Positions 25,562 to 34,585 are shown, numbered from the stretch's first letter. The stretch is 64,000 bases of DNA from Salipiger mucosus DSM 16094 (GCF_000442255.1 NZ_KE557281.1:53158-117157), one strand, 5' to 3'. Notes: a model not told the origin generated them from the letters alone. Program-made: numbers and translations.

Positions 25562-26910
25562 TAGGCTTCGACCGGGATTTCGACACCGACCTCTCCCAGC
25601 ATCTGGTAGATGTGAGCGAAGGCCTCATCGGAGGCCATGGCCTCGTGCTTGCGTTGCGACAGGAACGCCTTGATCTTGTCGCTGAACAGGATGGCCGCAT
25701 CGACCACGGGGTCGGTTCCCTGTTTGTAGGCGCCGACACGGATGATCTCTTCCATGTCCTCGTAGCGCGAGATGAGCGCCCGGGCTTCGTTCATGATCCG
25801 CAACTCGATGTCGTTGTGGCAGTCAGGCAGCATCCTGGACACGCTTTTCAGGAGATTGATCGCGGGGTAGCGCCCTCCTTCGGCAATGCGCCGGTCCAGG
25901 ACGATGTGCCCGTCGGTGATCCCGCGAACGGTGTCCGAAATCGGTTCGTTGTGATCGTCACCATCAACGAGGACCGTGAAGATGCCGGTGATGTCTCCAT
26001 CGTCCGCCGGACCGGGACCGGCGCGCTCGAGTAGCTTGGGGAGTTCCGAAAAGACCGTGGGCGGATAACCCTTCGTCGTGGGCGGCTCGCCAGCGGACAG
26101 TCCGATCTCCCGCTGCGCCATGGCGAAGCGCGTGACGCTATCGAGCAGGAGCAGGACATGCTTCCCCTGGTCCCTGAAGTACTCCGCGACTGTGGTGGCG
26201 GTCCAGGCGGCTTGCCGCCGCATCAGGGGCGGCTCATCCCCGGTCGAGACGACGAGAACCGATTTCGCCATGCCTTCCTCGCCGAGGTCATCCTGAATGA
26301 AGTCTTGCACCTCCCTGCCCCGTTCGCCGACGAGTCCGATCACGATGACATCGGCGGTCGCATTGCGGGTCAGCATCGACATCATCGATGATTTCCCGAC
26401 ACCCGACCCGGCGAAGATACCCAGGCGCTGACCGCGGCAGACGGGTGTGAACACGTCCATAGACTTGATCGCCGTGTCCATCTTCGGGCCGACCCGTTTT
26501 CTCGCGAATGCGTTGAGCGGCTCCCCTTTGAAAAACCGCGAATGTCGGCCTTGCTGCAAGGACCCGCCCCCGTCGACCGGGACCCCGAGCGCATTCACCA
26601 CGCGTCCGATCCATCCCTCGCAGGGGTAGATCACGTCTCCGTCCGTTGCGGTCCGGACTTGGTCACCGATGCCGATGCCGTCCCATGCCCCGAATGGCAG
26701 CAGGACAATGCCGTGTTCCGAGGTTCCGACAACCTCGGAAAGAACATCGCCTCGCTTGCCCCGGACAAAGCATCGTTCACCAATGCCGACCGAGGTCTCG
26801 AGCCCGGAAGCAACCAGGCTCATGCCGGTGATGTGCGCGACCTTGCCGTAGCTCGTGGACCCCGGGACATCGCGCAGCCGGGAGTTCAGGGAAGAGATGT
26901 GTGTCTGCAT
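25543..26910 (-). CDS. fliI: Flagellar export ATPase
   Basis: This encodes 455 residues from ATG 26910; no strong ribosome site is seen and a TTG 15 bases upstream is possible. It is an F1-beta-like ATPase with Walker A GIFAGSGVGKSSMMSML, a VIGLVGERGREV segment, Walker B HVLLLLDSVTRFAMAQRE, and the export-type PTTKGYPPTVFSELPKLLER. FliI energises the flagellar type III gate at the cytoplasmic face. It stands alone on the minus strand, divergent from flgB. FliJ, its usual partner, is not adjacent. Confidence 0.95.
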   Translation of the reverse strand: MQTHISSLNSRLRDVPGSTSYGKVAHITGMSLVASGLETSVGIGERCFVRGKRGDVLSEVVGTSEHGIVLLPFGAWDGIGIGDQVRTATDGDVIYPCEGWIGRVVNALGVPVDGGGSLQQGRHSRFFKGEPLNAFARKRVGPKMDTAIKSMDVFTPVCRGQRLGIFAGSGVGKSSMMSMLTRNATADVIVIGLVGERGREVQDFIQDDLGEEGMAKSVLVVSTGDEPPLMRRQAAWTATTVAEYFRDQGKHVLLLLDSVTRFAMAQREIGLSAGEPPTTKGYPPTVFSELPKLLERAGPGPADDGDITGIFTVLVDGDDHNEPISDTVRGITDGHIVLDRRIAEGGRYPAINLLKSVSRMLPDCHNDIELRIMNEARALISRYEDMEEIIRVGAYKQGTDPVVDAAILFSDKIKAFLSQRKHEAMASDEAFAHIYQMLGEVGVEIPVEAYQDAEG

Positions 26911-26921
26911 AATCAAATAAA

Positions 26922-26937
26922 CCAAGGATTAAATTGG
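26922..26937. promoter_or_regulatory. Inverted repeat in the fliI/flgB divergent region
   Basis: CCAAGGATTAAATTGG forms an imperfect palindrome (CCAA and TTGG arms around GGATTAAA). It sits 11 bases upstream of fliI and 45 upstream of flgB. It shares the GGATTAA core with the sites before flgI and before the gene at 21119, so it may be an operator for a flagellar regulator. Confidence 0.3.
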
Positions 26938-26981
26938 ATAGGTCAGAATATACCAGACAAAAGCTTACAGGAGAAGAACAA

Positions 26982-27371
26982 ATGGATCTTGGATCCCTGG
27001 ACGTCTTCCGGACGGCATCCCAACGGATGCACCATCTGTCCACCCGCCAGCAAGTCCTGTCGGAGAATATCGCCAACTCGGATACGCCGGGGTACCGCAC
27101 GAAGGATGTCGAAGCCTTCTCGGACTACGTTTCCGGGGCCCGGTCGACCGGTCTCTCGAGCACGCATGCGCGACATATCGGATCGATCCGGGGTGGCGAT
27201 GTTCAAGTGGTCAAGCCGACCTCATGGGGCGAGAGCCCGAACGGCAACAATGTCATCCTGGAGGAGGAAACCATCAAGGCGGCCGACACGGCCGACAACT
27301 ACCAGTTTGCCACGCGCCTCTACACCAAGGCCTACGGGCTCCTGAAGGCCGCAACGACGATGAGAGGATAA
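26982..27371 (+). CDS. flgB: Flagellar proximal rod protein FlgB
   Basis: This encodes 129 residues from ATG 26982, preceded by AGGAG. It has the rod-protein N-terminus with STRQQVLSENIANSDTPGYR-type signature and the C-terminal amphipathic helix (YQFATRLYTKAYGLLKAATT). FlgB is the first rod segment above the MS-ring. It opens the operon flgB-flgC-fliE-fliQ-transglycosylase-flhA-fliR-flhB. Confidence 0.93.
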   Translation: MDLGSLDVFRTASQRMHHLSTRQQVLSENIANSDTPGYRTKDVEAFSDYVSGARSTGLSSTHARHIGSIRGGDVQVVKPTSWGESPNGNNVILEEETIKAADTADNYQFATRLYTKAYGLLKAATTMRG

Positions 27372-27375
27372 CGAC

Positions 27376-27786
27376 ATGGACGCGATTTCGACGATCATGA
27401 AAACGGCTGGCAGTGCGATGCGGGCCCAGACCAAGCGCCTGGAGGTGACCTCGGAGAACGTGGCCAACGCCCAGTCCACCGGTGACACCCCTGGCGCCGA
27501 CCCCTATCGCAGGAAGACCGTGACCTTCGGGGGCATGGTACACAAGGCATCAGGGGCGCCCATGGTGGAGGTCAGGGATGTCGGTCGTGACATGTCCGAT
27601 TTCCCGAAGGAATACCGCCCCAATCACCCCGCTGCCGACCAGTCCGGATATGTGAAGATGCCCAACGTCAGCACGCTGATCGAGATGACCGACATGCGTG
27701 AGGCGTCGCGGGCCTACGAGGCCAACATGAACATGCTCACCAATGGCCGCCGTATGCGCAGCCAGATGATTCAGATGATGAAATAA
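27376..27786 (+). CDS. flgC: Flagellar proximal rod protein FlgC
   Basis: This encodes 136 residues, the family length, four bases after flgB. The N-terminal MRAQTKRLEVTSENVANAQS is the rod/hook signature, and the C-terminal LIEMTDMREASRAYEANMNM helix is its partner in the coiled-coil D0 domain. FlgC extends the rod above FlgB. Confidence 0.95.
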   Translation: MDAISTIMKTAGSAMRAQTKRLEVTSENVANAQSTGDTPGADPYRRKTVTFGGMVHKASGAPMVEVRDVGRDMSDFPKEYRPNHPAADQSGYVKMPNVSTLIEMTDMREASRAYEANMNMLTNGRRMRSQMIQMMK

Positions 27787-27797
27787 GGATCCTGATA

Positions 27798-28121
27798 ATG
27801 GCACTTGAAACTCCGCTTCTCAACGGCTCCATCCGCGGCGCCTACAACGTTTCCAACAGGCTCCCGCGCGTGTCGGCCGAGGACAATCAGGTCGAGACTC
27901 CCAAGAGCAGCTTCCCCGCGATGGTGAAGGATGCTGCAGCGGATGCCGTCGAGACCGTACGTGAGGCCGACACAGCGATGCAGGCCGGCCTGCGCGGGGA
28001 GATCGGCACCCAGAAAGTCGTCGAGGCCACCATGTCCGCGGAGGCCACGATCACCACGATCACGGCAACGCGTGACAAGCTGGTCGAAGCGTACCAGCAA
28101 GTTCTACGCATGCCGATCTGA
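27798..28121 (+). CDS. fliE: Flagellar hook-basal body protein FliE
   Basis: This encodes 107 residues from ATG 27798 with AAGGA before it. It is a small helical protein whose C-terminus (KVVEATMSAEATITTITATRDKLVEAYQQVLRMPI) carries the FliE pattern. FliE joins the MS-ring/export gate to the rod. Its position between flgC and fliQ is standard for this class. Confidence 0.9.
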   Translation: MALETPLLNGSIRGAYNVSNRLPRVSAEDNQVETPKSSFPAMVKDAAADAVETVREADTAMQAGLRGEIGTQKVVEATMSAEATITTITATRDKLVEAYQQVLRMPI

Positions 28122-28184
28122 TCGCATCTGTTCTTGCCTTTCCTCCGGTTTCCTTCTAGTAAGGGATCCGGAGCGAAGGATAAC

Positions 28185-28457
28185 ATGACTGAAGCCCAAG
28201 CACTCGATATTCTTTCCGAGTCCGTCTTTACCATTCTGAAGGCGGCAAGTCCGATTCTGGCGTCCGCGCTCTCAATCGGGCTGTTCATCGCGTTCTTCCA
28301 GGCTCTAACCCAGATCCAGGAAATGACGCTGACCTTCATTCCCAAGATTGTCGGGATCCTCGTGGTTCTCATGATCAGCCTGCCCTGGATCTTCCAGCGG
28401 GTGGATGACCTCGCCCAGCGCATCTTCGACATGATCGTCATGGCAGGTGTGTCCTGA
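28185..28457 (+). CDS. fliQ: Flagellar export gate protein FliQ
   Basis: This encodes 90 residues from ATG 28185, with GAAGGA upstream. Two membrane spans (about residues 15-37 and 48-70) flank a short loop; IPKIVGILVVLMISLPWIFQ is the second and is typical of FliQ/EscS. FliQ forms the export gate pore with FliP and FliR. Confidence 0.93.
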   Translation: MTEAQALDILSESVFTILKAASPILASALSIGLFIAFFQALTQIQEMTLTFIPKIVGILVVLMISLPWIFQRVDDLAQRIFDMIVMAGVS

Positions 28458-28459
28458 CC

Positions 28460-29266
28460 ATGCGTTCTGCCCTTCTCGCTCTCTCCTTGAGTGTTTCGGC
28501 GCTCGCTGTCCCGGCGGTTTCGGCCCCGGGCGGTTGGAGCTGGCTGAGCAATGAAGGTAACGAGACCACGAACGGCCAGATGCGCCCGAAGGCCGTCGGT
28601 CAGGCGGATGAAGACGTCTGTGCCGCGCATATCAAGAGTGCCCAGAACCGCTACGGGATCCCCAATGATATCCTGCTCGGAATAGGCCTGCAGGAAACCG
28701 GACAAAAGGCCGATCATGGGAAACTCGCGCCCTGGCCCTGGTCCGCGAATGCCGCCGGCAGGGGGCGCTGGTTTGACAACAAGGATGACAGTCTCGAATG
28801 GGTCCGGCATCAATTAGACAGCGGCACGGATTCCGTCGATGTCGGGTGCATGCAGATCAATTTGCGCTGGCATCCGGAGGCCTTCAACAGTCTCGAAGAT
28901 GCCTTCGATCCGGCAAGCAACGTCGACTATGCCGCGCGGTTGCTGGTGCGCCTGAGGAAGCAGGTGGGAAGCTGGGAGCTTGCCGCGGGCTCCTACCACA
29001 GTTTCACGCCAAAATACCGTCAACGCTACCTCGGATCCCTTCGGAACAAGTTTCGATACATCGAGCGCAATGCCACACATTACGACCGTATCGCGCAGGC
29101 GACATCCCGGCCCGATCCCGGCAGACAGGTCGACCAAGCCACTGTGCAACAGAACGCGTCCGGTCCTCTTTGGAACGCCGCCCTGAGTGACGGCGGCTCA
29201 GCCCGGGAGGATGGAGACGGGTCACTATACTCGAGCGGTGCGATTTCGCCGCTCTTCGTGAATTGA
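28460..29266 (+). CDS. Lytic transglycosylase (SLT-type) in the flagellar export operon
   Basis: This encodes 268 residues with a signal peptide (ALLALSLSVSALAVPAVSA). A goose-type/SLT catalytic domain spans about 55-200: YGIPNDILLGIGLQETGQK with the catalytic Glu, then SVDVGCMQINLRWHPEAF, the family GxMQIN motif, and AGSYHSFTPKYRQRY near the end. It cleaves peptidoglycan in the periplasm to let the rod through. It sits between fliQ and flhA, coupled to them. The FlgJ-like gene in this window has no muramidase domain, so this enzyme is its likely replacement. Confidence 0.9.
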   Translation: MRSALLALSLSVSALAVPAVSAPGGWSWLSNEGNETTNGQMRPKAVGQADEDVCAAHIKSAQNRYGIPNDILLGIGLQETGQKADHGKLAPWPWSANAAGRGRWFDNKDDSLEWVRHQLDSGTDSVDVGCMQINLRWHPEAFNSLEDAFDPASNVDYAARLLVRLRKQVGSWELAAGSYHSFTPKYRQRYLGSLRNKFRYIERNATHYDRIAQATSRPDPGRQVDQATVQQNASGPLWNAALSDGGSAREDGDGSLYSSGAISPLFVN

Positions 29267-29282
29267 GAAGGACCACATTTTC

Positions 29283-31382
29283 ATGACGACTGGACCAGAC
29301 ATCGGACAGAAAGGTAAGCTGGCGGCCCTCGGGACGTCCAACAAGGACATTGGCTTTGCCCTTGGCATCGTCCTCGTGCTGGCCGTCCTGTTCATCCCGT
29401 TGCCGAAAATGCTGCTCGATTTCGGTCTCGCCATCTCCCTGACGGTCAGCATCCTCGTGTTGATGGTGGCTCTGTGGATCCGGAAGCCTCTCGAGTTCGA
29501 TGCCTTCCCGACGCTGCTCCTGGTGGTCACCATGTTGCGGCTGTCACTGAATGTCGCCTCCACGCGCCTGATCCTGTCGGAAGGCAACACGGGGACTTCT
29601 GCGGCCGGCGATATCATCGAAGGGTTCAGCCAGGTCATCGTGGGCGGCGACTACGTCATCGGTGTCGTGATTTTCACGATCCTGGTCGTGATCAACTTCA
29701 TGGTCATCACCAAGGGCGCGACGCGTATCGCAGAGGTTTCGGCTCGCTTCACCCTGGACGCCATTCCCGGCAAGCAGATGGCCATCGACGCGGACCTCGG
29801 GTCCGGCGCCATCGACGACGCGGAAGCCCGCCGGCGGCGGGATGAACTCAACGAGGAATCCAGCTTCATGGGGGCTATGGACGGTGCCTCCAAGTTCGTT
29901 CGCGGTGATGCCATTGCCGGCATCATCATCACCCTGATCAACGTGGTGGGCGGCATCATTATCGGGGTAATGCAGCACGACATGACGGTTGCCTCGGCGG
30001 CGAACAACTACACCGTGCTGACCATCGGTGATGGTCTCGTCTCCCAGATCCCGGCGCTGGTCGTCTCGCTCGCCGCAGGTCTGATCGTCACGAAGGGGGG
30101 CCGTGAGGGGGCGGCGAACGAGGCCATTTTCGATCAGCTGGGGAAATATCCCCGCGCGATGTTCATGGCCTCCGGACTTATCCTGCTCCTTGGTCTCTTG
30201 CCCGGGTTCCCGTTCGTGTTGTTCCTGGTGCTGTCGGGGGCCCTCATTGCGCTCGGCGTCTTCGTTCAGAAAGAGACCCAACGAAAGGCACGCGAAAAAG
30301 CCGCTCAGGAGGCCGAGGAAAAGGATCCGAACGTGTCCTATTCGGAGGAAGCTCCGGAGCAAATCCTGCGCCTCGATGACATGAGACTGGAACTTGGCGG
30401 CGGCCTGGTTCCAATGATCTCGAGCATGGACGCCGCGCTTCCCGGCAACGTCCGCTCGCTCAGGAACCTCTTCGCGGAGGAGTTCGGCTTCATCCTGCCG
30501 CCAATCCGGATCGTCGACAACGCGGAAATGGAGGGGAACTCCTACACGATCAGCCTTCAGGGTTCGAAGGTGGCCGAGGGGGACATCCGCCCCAACGCGA
30601 TGATGGTGATCGACCCGGCCAACGGAAAGATCAATCTGAAGGGGGAAAAGACGCGCGAGCCAACGTTCAACCTCAATGCGATGTGGATCGACCCGAACCT
30701 TGCAGAAGAGGCCGAGCAGCAGGGGTATACTGTGGTCGATCCGGAGAGCGTGATCACCACCCACCTTACGGAAACGATCAAGGAGCACATGCCTTCCCTG
30801 ATGACCTATGGTGCGGCGAGAGAGCTCGTGGAGAACCTCGACCGCGAGTACCAGAAGTTGCTCTCGGAAATGAACCAGCAGGCTCCGACGGTGATGCTGC
30901 AGCGGGTTCTGCAGAACCTTCTCGCCGAGCGGGTCTCGGTGCGGAACCTGCCGCTGATCGTGGAGTCTCTGACAGAGGCGGCTTCCCAGAGCTCGAACCT
31001 GGCCTCGATCACCGAGCACGTGCGGCAGAAGCTTTCCAACCAGATCTGCCAGAGCCTCGTGGACTCCAGCGGCTTCCTGCCCGTAGTGGTGATGTCGGAC
31101 GCCTGGGAAAACGAATTCGTGCAGTCCGTGCGTCAAAACGGAGACGATACCGATTTCGTCATGGCCCCCGCGCGGGTTCAGGAATTCGTGCTCGATGCCA
31201 AGAAGGTTCTCGAGGTCTTCGCCCAGCGCGACGAATGGCCGGCGGTGATGGTCACGCCACAGGTGCGCGTGTTCGTGCGCTCCATGCTGGAGCGCGTGAG
31301 TCCGCAGACGGCGGTTATCAGTCACAACGAGGTCCACCGGAAGACGCCCATCAAGACGGTCGCGACGATCAGCTCGGAGTGA
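29283..31382 (+). CDS. flhA: Flagellar export gate protein FlhA
   Basis: This encodes 699 residues. The N-terminal half has eight membrane spans, including the cytoplasmic FHIPEP-type loop (RFTLDAIPGKQMAIDADLGS, then RRRRDELNEESSFMGAMDGA and FVRGDAIAGI). The C-terminal cytoplasmic domain, from about residue 350, docks substrate-chaperone complexes. FlhA is the main proton-driven component of the export gate. The ATG follows AAGGA at a slightly long spacing. Confidence 0.97.
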   Translation: MTTGPDIGQKGKLAALGTSNKDIGFALGIVLVLAVLFIPLPKMLLDFGLAISLTVSILVLMVALWIRKPLEFDAFPTLLLVVTMLRLSLNVASTRLILSEGNTGTSAAGDIIEGFSQVIVGGDYVIGVVIFTILVVINFMVITKGATRIAEVSARFTLDAIPGKQMAIDADLGSGAIDDAEARRRRDELNEESSFMGAMDGASKFVRGDAIAGIIITLINVVGGIIIGVMQHDMTVASAANNYTVLTIGDGLVSQIPALVVSLAAGLIVTKGGREGAANEAIFDQLGKYPRAMFMASGLILLLGLLPGFPFVLFLVLSGALIALGVFVQKETQRKAREKAAQEAEEKDPNVSYSEEAPEQILRLDDMRLELGGGLVPMISSMDAALPGNVRSLRNLFAEEFGFILPPIRIVDNAEMEGNSYTISLQGSKVAEGDIRPNAMMVIDPANGKINLKGEKTREPTFNLNAMWIDPNLAEEAEQQGYTVVDPESVITTHLTETIKEHMPSLMTYGAARELVENLDREYQKLLSEMNQQAPTVMLQRVLQNLLAERVSVRNLPLIVESLTEAASQSSNLASITEHVRQKLSNQICQSLVDSSGFLPVVVMSDAWENEFVQSVRQNGDDTDFVMAPARVQEFVLDAKKVLEVFAQRDEWPAVMVTPQVRVFVRSMLERVSPQTAVISHNEVHRKTPIKTVATISSE

Positions 31383-31385
31383 GGC

Positions 31386-32150
31386 ATGGATCTTGCCGGC
31401 TACATCAGCGGCTATCTCACCGGGTACTTTCTGGTCCTGGCCAGGATCGGGTGCATCATCATGTTCATGCCCGGTTTCGGGGAGAGTTACATCCCGTCGC
31501 GCGCGAAAATCATGTTCGCTTCGGCGCTGAGCCTCGCCTTGATGCCTGCGACCCCGGTCGGGCCGACCGAGTCAGATGACTATATCCTCCTTGTCACCCT
31601 CCTGGCTGCAGAGGTCACCATCGGCATCTGGATTGGCGTGATGTCCCGCACGGTCATGTCGGCGCTGCAGTTCGCGGGCTTCCAGGTCGGTCAGGTCTCG
31701 GCACTGGCCAATGCTTTTGCGACGAACAGCGGACCCTTTGCCGGATCGACGATGATCGCAACCTTCCTGACGGTCGCCGGCGTCGCCCTGTTGTTCATCA
31801 CGAACACGCACCACCTGATGATCCAGTCGATGATCTTCTCGTACGAGGTCTTTCCGCTCGGAGGGGTCATGCTGGGCGACATGGCGGACCAGGCCGCCTA
31901 TATCACGACGCGAAGCATGTACATCGGGTTCTCGCTCGCAGCCCCTTTCTACATTCTCGGGCTCATGAACAACGTGGCTCTTGGCCTGGCCAACAAGATG
32001 ATGCCCACCCTGCCCGTCTTCTTCGTGGCCTCTTCGATCCTGATCACCACGGGGCTTTTCCTGTTCGGCATCGCTTCTCCCTTCATGCTGAAGGGGTTCT
32101 TCGAGCAGTTCGTGTCCTGGACCACCACCTTGTCATTCGTGGGGGAGTGA
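31386..32150 (+). CDS. fliR: Flagellar export gate protein FliR
   Basis: This encodes 254 residues with six hydrophobic segments. It starts GYLTGYFLVLARIGCIIMFM, contains PLGGVMLGDMADQAAYITTR near residue 165 and ends with a long hydrophobic pair, all as in FliR. It builds the FliPQR pore. It begins three bases after flhA stops and is followed by flhB one base beyond its stop. Confidence 0.95.
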   Translation: MDLAGYISGYLTGYFLVLARIGCIIMFMPGFGESYIPSRAKIMFASALSLALMPATPVGPTESDDYILLVTLLAAEVTIGIWIGVMSRTVMSALQFAGFQVGQVSALANAFATNSGPFAGSTMIATFLTVAGVALLFITNTHHLMIQSMIFSYEVFPLGGVMLGDMADQAAYITTRSMYIGFSLAAPFYILGLMNNVALGLANKMMPTLPVFFVASSILITTGLFLFGIASPFMLKGFFEQFVSWTTTLSFVGE

Positions 32151-32151
32151 A

Positions 32152-33270
32152 ATGTCTGACGAGGACAAGTCCCAGAAGACAGAAGAGCCGACACCGAAGA
32201 AGCTCAACGACCAGAGGAAGAAGGGTAACGTCCCTTCCTCCAAGGAGACCGGCAATGCCATGTCGATCTTCATCCTCATGATCATCGTCGTCTATTCGAT
32301 CCCCGCGGGGATCGGTCCTCTCCGGGATGCACTGGCAGGGGTCTTCGATATCGCCGGGACCGCCGAGATCGGGACACGGCAACAAGGCGTGGCCGACATT
32401 GGAAAGGTCTTCGGGTCGCTAATGGACAAGGTCATCGCGATCATCGGGCCAATCTTCGTTCTGATGGCCTTCGCCGCAATCTTCGGCACCATCGTTCAGG
32501 GCGAAACCGTGGTCGCCGTCGAGCGTCTCAAGCCCAAGGCCTCCAATATCTCTCCGGCATCCGGTCTCAAGAAGATCTTCGGTGCGGACAACTTCGTGGA
32601 ATTTCTGAAGAGCCTGCTCAAGGTCGGAACCATCGCGACCATCGCCTACCTCATCATCTCCGATGCGATCATGAGCATCGCTCAGACACGTGGTTTCGTT
32701 CCGGAAGTCGTCCTGGCCTTTGCCGGCGACCGCATCGCCTTGATGCTTGTCATCGTGTCCGCGCTGCTCGCACCGGTGGCGGTGGCCGACATCATCTGGA
32801 AGCGCCAGCAGTGGATCAAGAAGAACAAGATGTCGATGAAAGAGATCCGCGACGAGCACAAGGACATGGAGGGCGACCCGCACATGAAGAGCAAGCGGGA
32901 CGAGAAACGCCGGGAGATGTCCAAGAAGCGGATGAAGGAAGCTGTTCCGACAGCCACCGTGGTGCTGACCAACCCGACACACTACGCTGTGGCTCTGAAA
33001 TACGACATGGCGACGGATCCGGTCCCCACCTGCGTGTTCAAGGGCACTGACATCATGGCAGGAAAGATCCGTGAACTCGCCAGGGAACACGAGATCCCCA
33101 TCGTGGAGAACCGGCCGCTCGCACGGTCGCTCTATGCTTCGGTCGACATTGATGGCGAGGTGCCAGCGGACCATTGGCAAGCCGTGGCCGAGATCGTTGC
33201 CTACGTCATGGATCTGAAAAAGAATATTCGCCGCCGGCCGCCCGAGGGGTCGGAACTGTGCGATGGGTGA
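32152..33270 (+). CDS. flhB: Flagellar export switch protein FlhB
   Basis: This encodes 372 residues from ATG 32152 with GGGGGAG upstream. The N-terminus (DKSQKTEEPTPKKLNDQRKK) is the family signature, followed by four membrane spans. The cytoplasmic domain has the autocleavage site Asn274-Pro-Thr-His (VVLTNPTHYAVALKYD), where cleavage switches export from hook to filament substrates. A remnant of an unrelated secreted protein begins right after the stop. Confidence 0.97.
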   Translation: MSDEDKSQKTEEPTPKKLNDQRKKGNVPSSKETGNAMSIFILMIIVVYSIPAGIGPLRDALAGVFDIAGTAEIGTRQQGVADIGKVFGSLMDKVIAIIGPIFVLMAFAAIFGTIVQGETVVAVERLKPKASNISPASGLKKIFGADNFVEFLKSLLKVGTIATIAYLIISDAIMSIAQTRGFVPEVVLAFAGDRIALMLVIVSALLAPVAVADIIWKRQQWIKKNKMSMKEIRDEHKDMEGDPHMKSKRDEKRREMSKKRMKEAVPTATVVLTNPTHYAVALKYDMATDPVPTCVFKGTDIMAGKIRELAREHEIPIVENRPLARSLYASVDIDGEVPADHWQAVAEIVAYVMDLKKNIRRRPPEGSELCDG

Positions 33271-33281
33271 ACGGGAACATG

Positions 33282-33458
33282 GAGGACTTCAATTTCGTCG
33301 GGACGTCGGCCTTCTCAGGCCAGGCCTGTAACCTGCGGCACGAAGATGTGGGCGGCGATACACTCGTTCAGGCCGACCGGGATGGCGATGGCGTCACCGA
33401 CTTCGAAATCCAACTGCTCGGAAGTCATGAACTGACGCTAGAAAACTTCGTCCTCTGA
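33282..33458 (+). pseudogene. C-terminal remnant of a serralysin/RTX-type secreted protein
   Basis: About 58 codons (FNFVGTSAFSGQACNLRHED, then GGDTLVQADRDGDGVTDFEI and LTLENFVL before the stop) match the C-terminal end typical of M10 serralysins and related type I-secreted calcium-binding proteins: an FxGxxAFSG strand, a DGDGxxDFEIxL strand and a terminal LTxxxFxL. The RTX repeats and the catalytic part are missing. The fragment starts 12 bases after the flhB stop, so it looks like a decayed gene whose tail was left behind. An ATG at 33282 could still allow translation of a short peptide. Confidence 0.6.
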
Positions 33459-33491
33459 AACGAGCTGCTTTTCGAGGAAGGCCGAGAAATG

Positions 33492-33529
33492 AACACCGCC
33501 GCGGTCGAAATGAGAACCGCGGCGGTGTT
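33492..33529. terminator. Bidirectional hairpin between the flhB and motE-like operons
   Basis: AACACCGCCGCGGT (33492-33505) pairs perfectly with ACCGCGGCGGTGTT (33516-33529) around a 10-base loop. It sits between two converging operons. There is no long T-tract on either side, but the 14-base stem fits a termination or mRNA-end structure. Confidence 0.6.
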
Positions 33530-33569
33530 GACTTTCAGGATGTCCCTGCCCTCGCAATAGGAGGCTCGT

Positions 33570-34223
33570 TCACTCCAGCCGGATCCCGTTCAGATCCTGG
33601 TCGCCTGGAAGCTGCGACCGCTCGTAGATGATTTTGGAGATCGCCTGCGCCCGGACCGGGGTCATTCGGGCAATGATGGGGGCGGCCGACCGCTCCGACA
33701 TCTGCCCGAGAACCATCACGGTCACCTCGAGGTCGAGGTCATTCATGATGGCCGCGGCTTCGCCGGGCTTCATGCCGGTGTAGACCGACACCAGCCGCTC
33801 CAGGTCGCGCGTCTTGGCCGCTTCGATCTTGTCGAGAAGCCCAGTGATCTCGGACTTGAGCTCTTCGAGCTTTGCCGTCTCGATTTCGACCTTGTCCATG
33901 GCGAGCTCGGCCTCGGCCATCTTTTCCTCGGCGGCCTTGCGCTGATTTTCGACGATGGCGCGCTCTTCCTCGATGGCGAGGAGCAAGTCCTCCGGGACCT
34001 CGCACTGCGTCTCCTGCTCACTCTCGTCTACCCCGTCTTCCGCGGCTCCGTCAGGTGAGGGGTCCTCTTCCGTTGCCATTGCGTAGGCGTTTCCGGTCAC
34101 GCCGATTTCGGCGACGAAGCTTTCCGAGGTGACTTCAGGCAGGGTCACCGCCGCCTTGGCACTGATGCCGACGGCGGTGACCGTGAGTAGAAGTCGGGGA
34201 AGCGTGATCGATGGCCACTTCAT
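33570..34223 (-). CDS. MotE-like flagellar motility chaperone
   Basis: This encodes 217 residues. A signal-type hydrophobic start is followed by an acidic linker, a long coiled coil (about 85-150: EEERAIVENQRKAAEEKMAE and on) and a C-terminal MgtE_N-like domain (SVYTGMKPGEAAAIMNDLDL, AAPIIARMTPVRAQAISKII). This build matches MotE, a periplasmic helper of MotC in rhizobia, and related proteins found in most alphaproteobacterial flagellar loci. It is the last gene of the fliL-fliM operon and overlaps the gene before it by four bases. Confidence 0.75.
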   Translation of the reverse strand: MKWPSITLPRLLLTVTAVGISAKAAVTLPEVTSESFVAEIGVTGNAYAMATEEDPSPDGAAEDGVDESEQETQCEVPEDLLLAIEEERAIVENQRKAAEEKMAEAELAMDKVEIETAKLEELKSEITGLLDKIEAAKTRDLERLVSVYTGMKPGEAAAIMNDLDLEVTVMVLGQMSERSAAPIIARMTPVRAQAISKIIYERSQLPGDQDLNGIRLE

Positions 34224-34585
34224 TCTGTTGCCCCCGCGTTGTAGAAGTTCTGGATGACCGCTTCCTTGCGCCCTGTCGGCGGGCGCACTGCGGATGGGTC
34301 CGCCACCCGGGTTCGACTGCGGGGAATACCATCGATGGCCCGTTCGCGGTGCTCCTGCCGCCAGACGCGGAGCTCCACGTCCTGCGTGACACGCTCGGCG
34401 CCTTCCCGCATCTCGCTGACGGCCGTCTTCGATGTATCAATGGCCTTGTTCAATTCCTGCAGCGTGGGGCCCAACGCCTCGACCGTTTCCTTGAAGTCCC
34501 GCATGCGACGATAGCACACGACACTGAAAATGATTGAGGCGGACACCGCCACGATGAGTACGATGTCAATCACGGTCGAGAGCAT
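34220..34585 (-). CDS. Small membrane protein of the fliL-fliM operon (DUF6468-like)
   Basis: This encodes 121 residues. One membrane span (VIDIVLIVAVSASIIFSVVCY, residues 5-25) is followed by a helical cytoplasmic or periplasmic segment (FKETVEALGPTLQELNKAID). This matches the small protein that commonly sits beside fliM/fliL in alphaproteobacteria, which I believe is annotated DUF6468. Its start lies inside fliM (20-base overlap) and its stop overlaps the motE-like gene. Its function is unknown. Confidence 0.65.
   Translation of the reverse strand: MLSTVIDIVLIVAVSASIIFSVVCYRRMRDFKETVEALGPTLQELNKAIDTSKTAVSEMREGAERVTQDVELRVWRQEHRERAIDGIPRSRTRVADPSAVRPPTGRKEAVIQNFYNAGATE

Noticed and set aside
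29544..31337. A 597-residue open frame on the minus strand
   Set aside because: It lies wholly antisense to flhA, has no ribosome site and shows the Arg/His-rich composition of a shadow frame in GC-rich DNA.
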